Shown piece by piece: positions 8,206 through 17,365 of a DNA stretch of 64,000 nt. This stretch comes from a virus. Position 1 is the first letter of the stretch, and each line of letters starts with the position of its first letter. The translations under genes were made by a program, and so were the position numbers. The DNA is taken from positions 23,946-87,945 of the IMG/VR virus record IMGVR_UViG_3300012931_000018. The stretch is one strand, 5' to 3'. The notes below the pieces were generated by a model. It did no database searches, was not told where the DNA came from, and worked only from the letters and a program-made list of their open reading frames with translations.

Positions 8206-9258
8206 ATGATAGATAAAAATAAACAAGTTGCATTGATAACTGGAATAACCGGGCAAGATGGAAGTTACCTTGCTGAACTTCTTTTAGAGAAAGAATATAT
8301 TGTTCATGGTGTGATTAGAAGGTCAAGCAGTTTTAATACTGAAAGGATTGATCATCTTTATAATGATCCAACATTGTTAGATAAAAAATTGTTTCTTCAT
8401 TATGGTGATTTATCGGACAATAGTGTTTGTGAATTAATAAAAGAAATTAGACCGGATGAAATTTATAATCTTGCTGCTCAAAGTCATGTTGCTGTAAGTT
8501 TTAAGATTCCTGAATATACTTCTGACATTAATTATATGGGTGTAGTTAGAATGTTGGAATGTATTAGGCATCTTGATTATCGTGTAAAGTTTTATCAGGC
8601 AAGCACAAGTGAAATGTTCGGCAAAAGTCTTCCACCACAAAATGAATCAACGTTATTTCAGCCACAAAGCCCATATGCTGTTAGTAAAGTTGCTGCCCAT
8701 AACATATGCACTAATTATAGAAATAGTTACAAGTTATTTATATGCTGTGGTATTTTATTTAATCATGAAAGCCCAAGACGTAATGAAACATTTGTAACAA
8801 GAAAAATTGTTAATGGTTTATGTAAGGTAAAACTTGGATTGCAAGACTGTGTAGTGTTAGGGAATATATTTGCTCAAAGAGATTGGGGTTGGGCACCTGA
8901 TTATGTAGAAGCAATGTGGCTGATGATGCAAAGAAGTTTGCCTGATGACTATGTTATTGCTACAGGGGCAAGTTATACTGTGAAAGAGTTTATAGAAGCG
9001 GTGTTGCTTTGTCTTAATATTGAATATGAATGGTTGGAACATACAGGTGGTTCATTTCATGTACTGGATAAAAAAGATAGTAAAATTATTCTTTCAACTG
9101 ATAGTATTAAATATATTAGACCATCTGATGTTGATTGGTTGTGTGGAGATTATACAGCAGCAAAAAGATTATTAGGGTGGAAACCAACTAAATATATGGA
9201 TCAAATAATAGATGAAATGGTCAAATCAGATTTTGAAAAATTAAATAGAGGACAATAA
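8206..9258 (+). CDS. gmd: GDP-mannose 4,6-dehydratase
   Basis: 350 residues from ATG 8206; upstream starts at 8188/8191 lie on the ATGAGGT SD. Family signatures: TGITGQDGSYLAELLLEK (NADP-binding Rossmann), RRSSSFNTERIDHLY, YNLAAQSHV, QASTSEMFG, PYAVSKVAAH (Tyr-x3-Lys) and FNHESPRRNETFVTRKI. It converts GDP-mannose to GDP-4-keto-6-deoxymannose in the cytoplasm, the first step to GDP-L-fucose. The usual GNLDAKRDWGHA segment reads GNIFAQRDWGWA here, an unusual change near the active site that could affect substrate handling. Pairs with the fucose synthase at 5953-6945. Confidence 0.93.
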   Translation: MIDKNKQVALITGITGQDGSYLAELLLEKEYIVHGVIRRSSSFNTERIDHLYNDPTLLDKKLFLHYGDLSDNSVCELIKEIRPDEIYNLAAQSHVAVSFKIPEYTSDINYMGVVRMLECIRHLDYRVKFYQASTSEMFGKSLPPQNESTLFQPQSPYAVSKVAAHNICTNYRNSYKLFICCGILFNHESPRRNETFVTRKIVNGLCKVKLGLQDCVVLGNIFAQRDWGWAPDYVEAMWLMMQRSLPDDYVIATGASYTVKEFIEAVLLCLNIEYEWLEHTGGSFHVLDKKDSKIILSTDSIKYIRPSDVDWLCGDYTAAKRLLGWKPTKYMDQIIDEMVKSDFEKLNRGQ

Positions 9259-9428
9259 TGACAAGACGTGAATTAAAAGATGAAATAAAAGAATCAATAA
9301 AGGATTCAAAAAGTTTTGATGACATTATTGAAAATGTATCTGAATATATTGTGAACAATTTCAAATTAAAAAGAAGGGTGATTGTTTATGGAAAAGACAA
9401 GAACAGCAAAAGCAAAAGCAAAAGATGA
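9258..9428 (+). CDS. Small hypothetical protein overlapping the next gene
   Basis: 56 residues. Its ATG overlaps the stop of the dehydratase gene (TAATG). Mostly charged and helical, ending in a KNSKSKSKR tail encoded by a short AGCAAA repeat that the next gene reads in another frame. No function recognised. Confidence 0.45.
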   Translation: MTRRELKDEIKESIKDSKSFDDIIENVSEYIVNNFKLKRRVIVYGKDKNSKSKSKR

Positions 9429-9705
9429 TAAAAATTCAATGGTGGTATTTGACAATATTATTTTTGAAACAAAATCTAATAACGAACTATTGATAATTAA
9501 AATAAATGATAAAAATTTAGATGAGCATCTTGATAATATTGCTAAAAATTTGAAAACGTTGATAGATGCAAGCGGTTGGAATGGTAAAATAATTATTTTA
9601 AGAAGTGATGATGAAATAGTTTATGGCTCGATTAGTTTATTTAGATATGCTATTTATTGCATAAAAAATAAAATTAAATTATTAAAAAAATGGAGTAAAA
9701 AATGA
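9388..9705 (+). CDS. Hypothetical protein
   Basis: 105 residues from ATG 9388, with AGAAGGG as SD; a TTG at 9382 is less likely. The basic N-terminus (TRTAKAKAK) leads into an alpha/beta-looking domain and a basic C-terminal helix. It overlaps the spanin candidate start by 4 bases. Function unknown. Confidence 0.6.
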   Translation: MEKTRTAKAKAKDDKNSMVVFDNIIFETKSNNELLIIKINDKNLDEHLDNIAKNLKTLIDASGWNGKIIILRSDDEIVYGSISLFRYAIYCIKNKIKLLKKWSKK

Positions 9706-10325
9706 AAACTATATTTTCTAAAATTATTTTATTGAGTTCAATTTTAATATTAGTATTATCCTTAAATGGATGTGGATTAATTACTGGAATGATATTCCAA
9801 GATGACCCTAATAAGTATTATAAACCAGATACCACATTAATCACACAAACTGATTCAGTGTATCCAGATTTAGATTATGATAATTTATATGGATATGATG
9901 AATCAGCGGAAATGAAAATTGATTCTTCTGAAATTAAAAAAATGAAAAATAATATCGATAGTCTTAAAACAATATTAAATAGTGTTATCGGAGAAAAGAA
10001 TAAAATTTTATTTGATTTTGATATAGAGAAAAATATAAAAGAAAATAATATCTTATCAATACAATCAAAAATGTATAAATTAAAAAATATAATAGATAGT
10101 CTGGAACAAAATACAACTGATTCTACTTTGCTTAAGCAATTAAATGATGCTAAATTATATATAGCTAAAAATGATTCTGCTATGGTAAATGCTATGAAGA
10201 AAAATAAAAATATGATAGGATCAATTGGTGATGAAAAGAATACATTAATAATGGGTATGTGTTTGATTGCAATATCGTTTATTATTTTATTTGTATATAG
10301 CATCTTTAATAAAAAGAAATCTTAA
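9702..10325 (+). CDS. Candidate unimolecular spanin (outer-membrane lipoprotein with C-terminal membrane helix)
   Basis: 207 residues. The N-terminal lipoprotein signal ends in SLNGC (Cys24). A long, charged, coiled-coil-like middle (residues ~65-165) follows, then a C-terminal hydrophobic helix (~180-200) with a KKKS end. That order, lipid anchor in the outer membrane plus inner-membrane helix in one chain, is the layout of unimolecular spanins, which fuse the two membranes at the last step of Gram-negative host lysis. It lies directly before the endolysin gene, which supports the reading. Alternative: an unrelated double-anchored envelope lipoprotein. Confidence 0.55.
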   Translation: MKTIFSKIILLSSILILVLSLNGCGLITGMIFQDDPNKYYKPDTTLITQTDSVYPDLDYDNLYGYDESAEMKIDSSEIKKMKNNIDSLKTILNSVIGEKNKILFDFDIEKNIKENNILSIQSKMYKLKNIIDSLEQNTTDSTLLKQLNDAKLYIAKNDSAMVNAMKKNKNMIGSIGDEKNTLIMGMCLIAISFIILFVYSIFNKKKS

Positions 10326-10401
10326 AGGGTATTATTGCCATATTTTTTTTCTTTTATTAATAGATGACAATTATTTTTATTACACAAGAATGGAATTAAT
10401 T

Positions 10402-11028
10402 ATGAGAACACTAAAACTTGTCAGGGATTATATAAAAAGTTTTGAATCGTTAAAATTAACAGCTTACCTATGCCCAAGTAGTGTTTGGACTATTGGATTT
10501 GGAACAACTATCTATCCTAATTATCAACGGGTAAAAGAAGGTGATAAATGCACTATTGAACAAGCTGAAGAATATTTTAATCACAATATTAATGAAATAG
10601 AAAAATTCTTAAATAATAAAATAAAATTAATTGTTGATGACTTAACTGATTATGAATATAGTGCATTAGTTAGTTTAATCTATAATATTGGAAGTGGAAA
10701 TTTTGAACATAGTAAGGTTTTTTATTACTTACAAAGAAAAGATCATTGGTATGCTGCTAATTCGTTTCTTGATCATATATATGCTTGGGATAAAAATAAA
10801 AAGTGTCGTGTAAAATTAAAAGGTCTTGAAATAAGAAGAAAAAAAGAAGTAGAAATTTTTAATTATAATAAATATGAAAAAGTTGTTAGTAAAACTGTTA
10901 AGCCGATTGAGAAAATAATTGATTTTAATTTTGCTAAAAAAATAATTGTAAAAGGACTTACAAAGATATATAATATAAAAGAAAATATTTTGGTAATGCC
11001 TAAATATTTGGATGAAAGAATTTTATAA
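10402..11028 (+). CDS. Endolysin, T4-lysozyme-like muramidase (GH24)
   Basis: 208 residues from ATG 10402 (SD GGAA); ATG 10390 is an alternative and the frame stays open further upstream. The catalytic pattern E-8 residues-C-5 residues-T is exact: Glu15, Cys24 and Thr30 in FESLKLTAYLCPSSVWTIG. Cys in place of Asp is a known variant of the family. Downstream, ALVSLIYNIGSGNF matches the conserved helix region. It cleaves the MurNAc-GlcNAc bond of peptidoglycan. There is no signal peptide, so it needs a holin. The C-terminal ~50 residues beyond the lysozyme domain are basic and unassigned. Confidence 0.88.
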   Translation: MRTLKLVRDYIKSFESLKLTAYLCPSSVWTIGFGTTIYPNYQRVKEGDKCTIEQAEEYFNHNINEIEKFLNNKIKLIVDDLTDYEYSALVSLIYNIGSGNFEHSKVFYYLQRKDHWYAANSFLDHIYAWDKNKKCRVKLKGLEIRRKKEVEIFNYNKYEKVVSKTVKPIEKIIDFNFAKKIIVKGLTKIYNIKENILVMPKYLDERIL

Positions 11029-11063
11029 TTTATTAATCTATTATTAATCTAAGAGGCAATAAG

Positions 11064-11399
11064 ATGAAAGAAATAATAATAACAACAGTTGTTACATTAT
11101 TGTTAACAACAGGAACAAGCTTCATAGTTTCATTAATTAAGAAAGGTCAATTTGAAACATGGGGAATTGCTTGTGGTAAGGCACTTAGTAAAATAGGTGA
11201 TTTAAAGTTAGGTAGAAGTAAATGGGAAAAAGTTGAAGATGCATTAATGATTGCTATTGTATCATTTGCTCAAGGTTTGAAAAAAGGTGCTGATTTAGAT
11301 GATAGTTTATCAGATGATGAAGTAAAAGCTCAAGTTGAAGCAGGTGCTCAAAGAATTGCCCGACGTTCTAATTCTGAAAAAAACAAGGCATCAAGTTAA
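11064..11399 (+). CDS. Candidate holin or single-span membrane protein
   Basis: 111 residues. One N-terminal hydrophobic helix (residues ~3-25) is followed by an amphipathic, then charged, region ending RIARRSNSEKNK. Position right after the endolysin and a basic C-terminus fit a class III type holin, which permeabilises the inner membrane. A second candidate is at 23920-24210. A small terminase subunit was considered because the terminase follows, but the membrane helix argues against it. Confidence 0.4.
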   Translation: MKEIIITTVVTLLLTTGTSFIVSLIKKGQFETWGIACGKALSKIGDLKLGRSKWEKVEDALMIAIVSFAQGLKKGADLDDSLSDDEVKAQVEAGAQRIARRSNSEKNKASS

Positions 11400-11437
11400 T
11401 GCTGTTAAAAATATAATACACAGGAAAGGTTTTTATT

Positions 11438-13216
11438 ATGGCACGTACATTAACAAAAAAGCAGCCAACAAGAAAAATATTTGTAAATGGACTGATGGAT
11501 ATTCTTTCAGCACCAAGTGATAATGAACAATTAATAGATAACAGTGATTGGATTGAAATTCCTGTACCAATAGATTATTTTTGTGAAAAATATTTAGGTG
11601 AACCTTTATTTGATAAGCAGAGTGAATTTTCCAGTGCAATGATTGATGGGACTAAAAGAAAACTTGCAGGGAAACCTATTATAACAACGCGATGGAATAG
11701 GCAATATGACGAAGGTCATGCCTTTTGGGGCAAGGGATCAGGCAAAGATAGAACGATTGCAAAAATTGTTGTTTATATAGGGTACAAATTAAAATGTCAT
11801 AAGAATCCTCAAAAATGGTTAAGAGAAAAATATGGTGCATCGATAGGTGATGATGATAATTTAGATATTGCTAATATTTCTATTAATGCACGTCAAGCAC
11901 AAAATGTATTTTTTAAGAAACTAAAATCATTTGTAAAGAAATGCAAGAATCCTAAAACTAAAAAGAATTGGTTTGAAGAACATGGCATGGATTTAAGGGA
12001 TGGTTATGATATCTTGCAAAATGAAATAAGATTTAGTGATTCAATAACAGCACATTCTTTAAATTCAGAAACATATACAGGTGAAGGACTTAATTTATTA
12101 ATAGTAGTAATAGATGAATATGGTGGATTCCCTGAAAAGAGAGCTTCTGATTTATATGATAGTTTAAGAACTTCTGTTGATTCACGTTTCCCTGGCGGTA
12201 TTGGGAAGTTAATGATTTTGTCATATAAATATCACAATAATGATCCAATGGATATTATATACAAGCAAGGTTCAAAAGAAGAAACAACATTTTCTTCTAA
12301 AGCATCAACATGGGATATAAATCCATTAAGAAAGAAAACTGATTTTGCTAAGCAATATAAAAAGAATCCTGAAAAGGCAAAGATGACATTCGAATGTGAA
12401 GGCGGTGATATTGAAGGTGGTTATGTTACTAAGAAATATTTATTGTCTAAAGGTTTTGACCCACATTATGTTAATCCTATTGTTGGAGATTTACTATCTA
12501 TAAAATCAAGCCATCTTACAAGTTTAAAATTTCATTCAGATTTTCAACCAGCAGTAGGAAAAATATATGCAGCACGTTTTGACTTAGCTACTGGAAAAAG
12601 AGATGGAAAAAGAGATATGGCAGGATTTGCTTTAGTACATCCTGAAAAAATGTTTCCGGTTTTTGATCCAAGATTAAAACGCGATTTAGCTAAAGAAGGT
12701 ATAGTGATTGAATTTGCAGAAGGAACCGAACAAAATCCTGTTGCGAGAAAAGGAATTCTAACAGACCTTGCTTTTCAAATAGTTGCTCCAACTGGTTCGG
12801 AAATTCAATTCAGTGATTTAAGGGAATTTGTATTGATGTTGAAAAAATTAGGGTGGAATATTGTTTATACAACTTATGATGGATGGGAAAGTAGAGATTC
12901 AATACAAATAATGAATCAAAATGGAATTGACGCATATCAAAGTTCGGTTGATAGAAATAATGATGCTTATGATTTGTGGAAAGAATTAATGTATCAGCAA
13001 TTATGGAAATGTTATCCACAATCAATAGCACAACGTGAAGCTAAAGAATTAATTTTAACTGATCAAGGTAAAGTTGATCATCCTGAAAAATCATGGCAAA
13101 GATTTTTAATGGAAGGGATTAATCTTGGCTCTAAGGATGTTATGGATAGTATTGTTGGAGCAGTTCAATGTGCATATGAAAAAATACCTATTGAAGCAGA
13201 TATATTTTTCGGATAA
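11438..13216 (+). CDS. terL: Terminase large subunit (DNA packaging motor)
   Basis: 592 residues. Walker A is GKGSGKD (residues 98-104) and Walker B is IVVIDE (Asp226/Glu227). A C-terminal nuclease-type region begins around ARFDLATGKRDGKRD with acidic residues further on. The protein cuts concatemeric DNA and drives it through the portal using ATP. The leader before it is ATACACAGGAAAGG. No small subunit was recognised upstream, so it may be divergent or outside the window. Followed by the ImmA-like fragment, a membrane protein and the portal. Confidence 0.9.
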   Translation: MARTLTKKQPTRKIFVNGLMDILSAPSDNEQLIDNSDWIEIPVPIDYFCEKYLGEPLFDKQSEFSSAMIDGTKRKLAGKPIITTRWNRQYDEGHAFWGKGSGKDRTIAKIVVYIGYKLKCHKNPQKWLREKYGASIGDDDNLDIANISINARQAQNVFFKKLKSFVKKCKNPKTKKNWFEEHGMDLRDGYDILQNEIRFSDSITAHSLNSETYTGEGLNLLIVVIDEYGGFPEKRASDLYDSLRTSVDSRFPGGIGKLMILSYKYHNNDPMDIIYKQGSKEETTFSSKASTWDINPLRKKTDFAKQYKKNPEKAKMTFECEGGDIEGGYVTKKYLLSKGFDPHYVNPIVGDLLSIKSSHLTSLKFHSDFQPAVGKIYAARFDLATGKRDGKRDMAGFALVHPEKMFPVFDPRLKRDLAKEGIVIEFAEGTEQNPVARKGILTDLAFQIVAPTGSEIQFSDLREFVLMLKKLGWNIVYTTYDGWESRDSIQIMNQNGIDAYQSSVDRNNDAYDLWKELMYQQLWKCYPQSIAQREAKELILTDQGKVDHPEKSWQRFLMEGINLGSKDVMDSIVGAVQCAYEKIPIEADIFFG

Positions 13217-13227
13217 AGGATAAGATT

Positions 13228-13428
13228 ATGAAAATAAATAAAGAAGAATTTAATAAAAAAGAATATGAAGCAAATTTATTTGCTTGCTATTTATTAATTC
13301 CTAAAGAAAAATTTGATAGTGAAATTAAAAACGGGAATAATACAGTAATAGGTCTTGCTGATTATTTTAATGTTCCAATACTTTCTATTTTGTTTTATGC
13401 AAGGCAGCTTAAATATCGAATAACTTAA
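13228..13428 (+). CDS. C-terminal fragment of an ImmA/IrrE-type metallopeptidase
   Basis: 66 residues. EYEANLFACYLLIPKEKF followed by LADYFNVPILSILFYARQL matches the end of ImmA/IrrE peptidases (E-x-x-A-N-x-F-A-x-x-LL-x-P, then a helix-turn-helix-like tail). The zinc-binding HExxH that should precede it is absent, so it cannot be an active protease of that type. An AAAGGA SD and a sensible start suggest it is still translated. It may be a remnant or a binding-only mini-protein. It is wedged between terminase and portal genes. Confidence 0.55.
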   Translation: MKINKEEFNKKEYEANLFACYLLIPKEKFDSEIKNGNNTVIGLADYFNVPILSILFYARQLKYRIT

Positions 13429-13444
13429 ACACAGGAAAAATAAA

Positions 13445-13999
13445 ATGAACAATCAAAATAATAATCAAGCACCATTACCACTTGATGGAAATGATGGTAC
13501 TAATAATGAATTAAATAAAGAGTTGGAAGATGGCACAATTGAACTTGAAGGAAATAGCAATAAACAAAGTTCTTTCATTAGTGACGAAAGAAGCAAAGAA
13601 TCTATTCAACAAATATCTGGTGAAGTCGAAATTGCAGCGCCAGACAGAAGATTCAAAAAATCTTCAAAAGGAATTGGACGAAATGAGTCAGGAAAAAATA
13701 AACAATTGGAAAATGAATTCAAGCGACAAAATAAAAAACAAAATAAAATAAAAAGAAATAGTCAAAGGATAAAAAATATTAAAATGCTATTTAGATTTGA
13801 TGGCAATAATATATTGTTTAGTTTAATTAAAAAATTATTTGGTTTGGTAGATGTTATTTTGAATATTGTAACTATTTCAGCTATGGTGATTGGATTATAT
13901 TGGGCAATTAAATATATAATTGATGGTAACTATTATATGGTTGCTGCTTGTTGCTTATTTATTTTTATAGTTGCATATGTAAATGAAAAAATACAATAA
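13445..13999 (+). CDS. Hypothetical protein with C-terminal membrane helices
   Basis: 184 residues. Residues 1-110 are polar (N/Q/K rich, then strongly basic around 65-105); two hydrophobic helices occupy about 125-180. The start follows the ACACAGGAAAAATAAA leader. Location between terminase and portal suggests a late gene. Function unknown. Confidence 0.65.
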   Translation: MNNQNNNQAPLPLDGNDGTNNELNKELEDGTIELEGNSNKQSSFISDERSKESIQQISGEVEIAAPDRRFKKSSKGIGRNESGKNKQLENEFKRQNKKQNKIKRNSQRIKNIKMLFRFDGNNILFSLIKKLFGLVDVILNIVTISAMVIGLYWAIKYIIDGNYYMVAACCLFIFIVAYVNEKIQ

Positions 14000-14018
14000 T
14001 ATAAAATGAGGTTAGGAA

Positions 14019-15578
14019 ATGATATCATTAAAAAAATCTTTACCAGCTGTTGATATATATAAATCTAATTCAAAAATTTCTGTATTAGATAGCGATGAAT
14101 TAGGATATGGCAGCAGAACAAACACTGGAGAAAAAGATTCATATGCGCAAAAATTAGCAGCCAGAGGACTTTCTTTTGAAGAAATGGAAATGATTTATGT
14201 GGCTAATGTATGGGTAAGATCAGCTGTGGATAGAATTGTTGAAAGAGTCTCCGGTGTACAACCATTAATTAAACCACTTGGATTAAAGATAGAAGATTAT
14301 CAGGATGGTAAAGTTCCCGATAGTGTAAAAAGAGATATGGATGCTATTGGTGAATTAATAATAAGACCAAATGATAATAATGAAACATTTACAGATATAA
14401 GAAAAAAATATTCAAGAGATTTATTGAAATTTGATGCCTCTGCTATTGAAATTGTAACCGATATGGATATAAATAGAAGTAAAAATAAGGCAAGACTTTA
14501 TAATGTGTCGGGTGATCAGGTAAAAGTAAATGTTGATAACAATGGAATGATAAAAAATTATAAACAAGTAAAAAGAAATATGCAAGTTGTTGCCACGTGG
14601 TCTAAATCTGAAATGATTTATGGAATGTTAAATCCACAATCAAATAAAGTATATGGTTTAAGTCCGGCGGAATCTCTAATCCAAACAGTAACTGCTGAAT
14701 TATATGCAAGTCAATATCAATTAGATTTTTATTATAACAACGCAACACCAAGATTTGCTGTAATGATGGAAGGACTTGGAATTGGACAAGGTTCAACTGC
14801 AATGAACAGATTTAGAAAATGGTGGGATGATGAATTAAGAGGCAATCCACATCGTCCTATTATTCTTGGAACTGAAAATGGGAAAATTTCATTTCAACAA
14901 GTTGGTCTTTCTAATCAAGATATGGAATTTCAACAATATAGTATTTGGTTATTGAATAAGATTTGTTCTGTATATAAAATAATGCCATCGTTAATTGTTT
15001 CATTACCATCTTTACAAAATAAAGGTGAATATAAAGATATGAATGATCAGTTTAATCTTGAAGCTATTAAACCACATCTATCTTTATTTGCAGAGCAAGT
15101 AAATCAGCAAATTATTTTTTCTGAAGATGTTATGGGAATAAAAAGTGCATATCTTGATTTTGATCTTGTTATTGGTGATAAAAAAGAACAAGCGGAAATT
15201 CATGAACGTTATGCGCGTATGGGTGTTTTAACAATTAATGATATTAGAACACGCGGATTAGGATTAGCTCCAGTACCTTGGGGTAATGTTCCTTATCTTC
15301 AAAATAATTTAGCACCATTTGGTGCAGGGAAAAATGGTCAAGTTTTGCCGGGCAATTTAGATGAAGCAAATCAACAACTTAATGATGGTATTTCTGTTGA
15401 TGATATATCTAATGTTCCAAATACATCAATAGCATCTAAAAAAATAATTGAGCAATACTTATCTAAAACTAATAAACCTATTGGGTGGGAAAATTTAGAA
15501 GTAAATGAAAGACTTTTTATTGTTGAAAAATTATTAAAAGAAAAAGAAGATTGGTTGTCTAAAGTATATATTTATTAA
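14019..15578 (+). CDS. Portal protein (HK97-type)
   Basis: 519 residues, typical length. The N-terminal half has the HK97-portal pattern VANVWVRSAVDRIVERVSG, then an alpha/beta wing and a helical region (YQLDFYYNNATPRFAVMMEG, then LNKICSVYKIMPSLI). It forms the dodecameric ring at the capsid vertex through which DNA passes and to which the tail attaches. An ATGAGGTTAGG SD precedes the start. Gene order (terminase, portal, MuF, protease, scaffold, capsid) supports the call. Confidence 0.85.
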   Translation: MISLKKSLPAVDIYKSNSKISVLDSDELGYGSRTNTGEKDSYAQKLAARGLSFEEMEMIYVANVWVRSAVDRIVERVSGVQPLIKPLGLKIEDYQDGKVPDSVKRDMDAIGELIIRPNDNNETFTDIRKKYSRDLLKFDASAIEIVTDMDINRSKNKARLYNVSGDQVKVNVDNNGMIKNYKQVKRNMQVVATWSKSEMIYGMLNPQSNKVYGLSPAESLIQTVTAELYASQYQLDFYYNNATPRFAVMMEGLGIGQGSTAMNRFRKWWDDELRGNPHRPIILGTENGKISFQQVGLSNQDMEFQQYSIWLLNKICSVYKIMPSLIVSLPSLQNKGEYKDMNDQFNLEAIKPHLSLFAEQVNQQIIFSEDVMGIKSAYLDFDLVIGDKKEQAEIHERYARMGVLTINDIRTRGLGLAPVPWGNVPYLQNNLAPFGAGKNGQVLPGNLDEANQQLNDGISVDDISNVPNTSIASKKIIEQYLSKTNKPIGWENLEVNERLFIVEKLLKEKEDWLSKVYIY

Positions 15579-15593
15579 TAATAGGTTTATATC

Positions 15594-17339
15594 ATGTGTG
15601 AACTATGTGAACAAAAATCATTACCTATAAGAACATATAATATTGCTAATAAATTAGCAGATATTATATTTAGAAAAAAATATGAAGATAATCCTGTATT
15701 CTTTTTTATGGATTGGATAATACTTCAAGAAGAAAAATTGCAATTATTGATAGAACAATGGTTGGATGATCAAAAGAATGAAACAATAAAAAAGTTTGAT
15801 GAATTGGCTGAAAAATTTACTGAAAAAAGAGCAGAGTATGATTCGGAATATTTATCTTTAACAGATAAGTTAAATAAATTTTCATTTGATCCAAAAATAA
15901 TTTATGCACAATTTTGGAATTTTAGATTTGAACGATACACTTTCCCAATTGAATTAAAAGATATTATTAAATCCGGAAATAAGATTTCAGATAATATTGA
16001 AATAATAAGTGCTATAAATACAAATCCATTTTTAGAAGCTATTGATCAGGCAAGTCTTGATGCTTTATCACAAGGTGGTCAATCAGCATTCACTTCAATT
16101 AATATTAATATACAATTTAATATGAGAGATAAATTGATTGAGAATGCTATAAAAAATTCACATATAGTATTATCTGATCAGGTTAAACAAAATTTACAAT
16201 CTAAAATTAAATTTGAATTATATACTGGTGTTAAAAATGGAGAGAGTTTAAAACAATTGCGTGATAGAGTTTTGTCTGTGTATGATAAACCTATTACTGT
16301 AAATGTTCCACCTAAGATTAAAGATAATGAAATTATTAGATCAGGTTACTCTTATCAAATGTCGCCTAAAGATTGGGCTGCTGCTGTTGCTGGAACAGAA
16401 GTTGCAAAAGGCTTTATGGAAGGCAAACTTGAAGGATATAGACAGATGGGAGTTGTTGAGCAAGTTCAATTCATAACAACACCAGATGAACGTATGTGTG
16501 AACAATGTGGTGAATATACGGATAAAGTTTTTAGATTAGATGAAGCTGGTGGATTAATCCCATTACATCCACGTTGTCGTTGTACTCTTATTCCTTATTT
16601 CCCTAAAGAAAATATTGAAAGTGTTAGAAACAAAGCTACTGAAAATATTAATAATTATTATGCACCTGATTTAACAAGTAATTTAGTTAAGTATGAAGAT
16701 GAAATTGCTGATTTGAAAAAAGGAAAATTATATATAGTTGATAAAAATGGGAACATGCTTTATACTAAAACAGGTTCTTCAAGTAAAATAAAAATAAATA
16801 AAGATGTTTTATCAAAAATAAAAGATAATATAATAACTCATAATCATACTATGGGTAATCCGGCATTTTCATCATCTGATATAAGTCTTGCTATTAAATT
16901 TAATGCTAAACAAATGCGTGCCGTTTCTGGAAAAACTAATCAAATAGGAATTATGACAAGACCTAAAAATGGATGGGGTAATATTGACTATAATAATATT
17001 GCTAAATTATATGAACAAGTAGATCAGCAAATAGCATTGGAAAATTCATCAAAAATTTTATCTGAAAAACTTGATTCAGCTAAAGCGGAATTAGAACATT
17101 ATATAAATGTTAATAAAAGAATATCAGAACAACTTGGATATAAGTTTAATGTTGTTGATTTGAAAAGAATTAAAAAATCTATGAAGTTTTATAAATCAGC
17201 TGTAAATGATATAATGGATGAACCAATTATTATAGATGATTCAATTCTTAAAACAAAACATTATACTAAAGAAAAATTAAAAGAGTTATTTGATTATTAT
17301 GAATATTTCAAGGGCATGTTTGACTTGATTAGTAAGTGA
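15594..17339 (+). CDS. Minor head protein, MuF/SPP1 gp7-like, with C-terminal JAMM-like domain
   Basis: 581 residues. The MuF signature (residues ~290-345) is TTPDERMCEQCGEYTDKVF followed by PLHPRCRCTLIPYF, with Cys and His that could bind metal. These proteins enter the prohead with the portal and may be injected. After it comes an extra ~230 residues. Here His416-x-His418, seven residues, Ser426, two residues, Asp429 (HNHTMGNPAFSSSD) fits the JAMM metal-binding motif H-x-H-x7-S-x2-D of JAB/MPN and RadC-like proteins. Upstream acidic residues could supply the catalytic Glu. C-terminal enzyme or toxin domains on MuF proteins are known; this one is not identified. Confidence 0.75.
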   Translation: MCELCEQKSLPIRTYNIANKLADIIFRKKYEDNPVFFFMDWIILQEEKLQLLIEQWLDDQKNETIKKFDELAEKFTEKRAEYDSEYLSLTDKLNKFSFDPKIIYAQFWNFRFERYTFPIELKDIIKSGNKISDNIEIISAINTNPFLEAIDQASLDALSQGGQSAFTSININIQFNMRDKLIENAIKNSHIVLSDQVKQNLQSKIKFELYTGVKNGESLKQLRDRVLSVYDKPITVNVPPKIKDNEIIRSGYSYQMSPKDWAAAVAGTEVAKGFMEGKLEGYRQMGVVEQVQFITTPDERMCEQCGEYTDKVFRLDEAGGLIPLHPRCRCTLIPYFPKENIESVRNKATENINNYYAPDLTSNLVKYEDEIADLKKGKLYIVDKNGNMLYTKTGSSSKIKINKDVLSKIKDNIITHNHTMGNPAFSSSDISLAIKFNAKQMRAVSGKTNQIGIMTRPKNGWGNIDYNNIAKLYEQVDQQIALENSSKILSEKLDSAKAELEHYINVNKRISEQLGYKFNVVDLKRIKKSMKFYKSAVNDIMDEPIIIDDSILKTKHYTKEKLKELFDYYEYFKGMFDLISK

Positions 17340-17350
17340 TTAAATATAGT

Positions 17351-17365
17351 TATCCTTTTAGGATA
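17351..17365 (+). terminator. Weak hairpin with T-rich tail
   Basis: TATCCT / AGGATA pair over 6 bp with a 3-base loop, followed within ~10 bases by a T-rich run. It may weaken read-through between the MuF and protease genes; the 100-base gap holds nothing else obvious. Confidence 0.35.

Noticed and set aside
11064-11399. Small terminase subunit
   Set aside because: The position fits, but the N-terminal hydrophobic helix and lack of a helix-turn-helix pattern favour a membrane protein.
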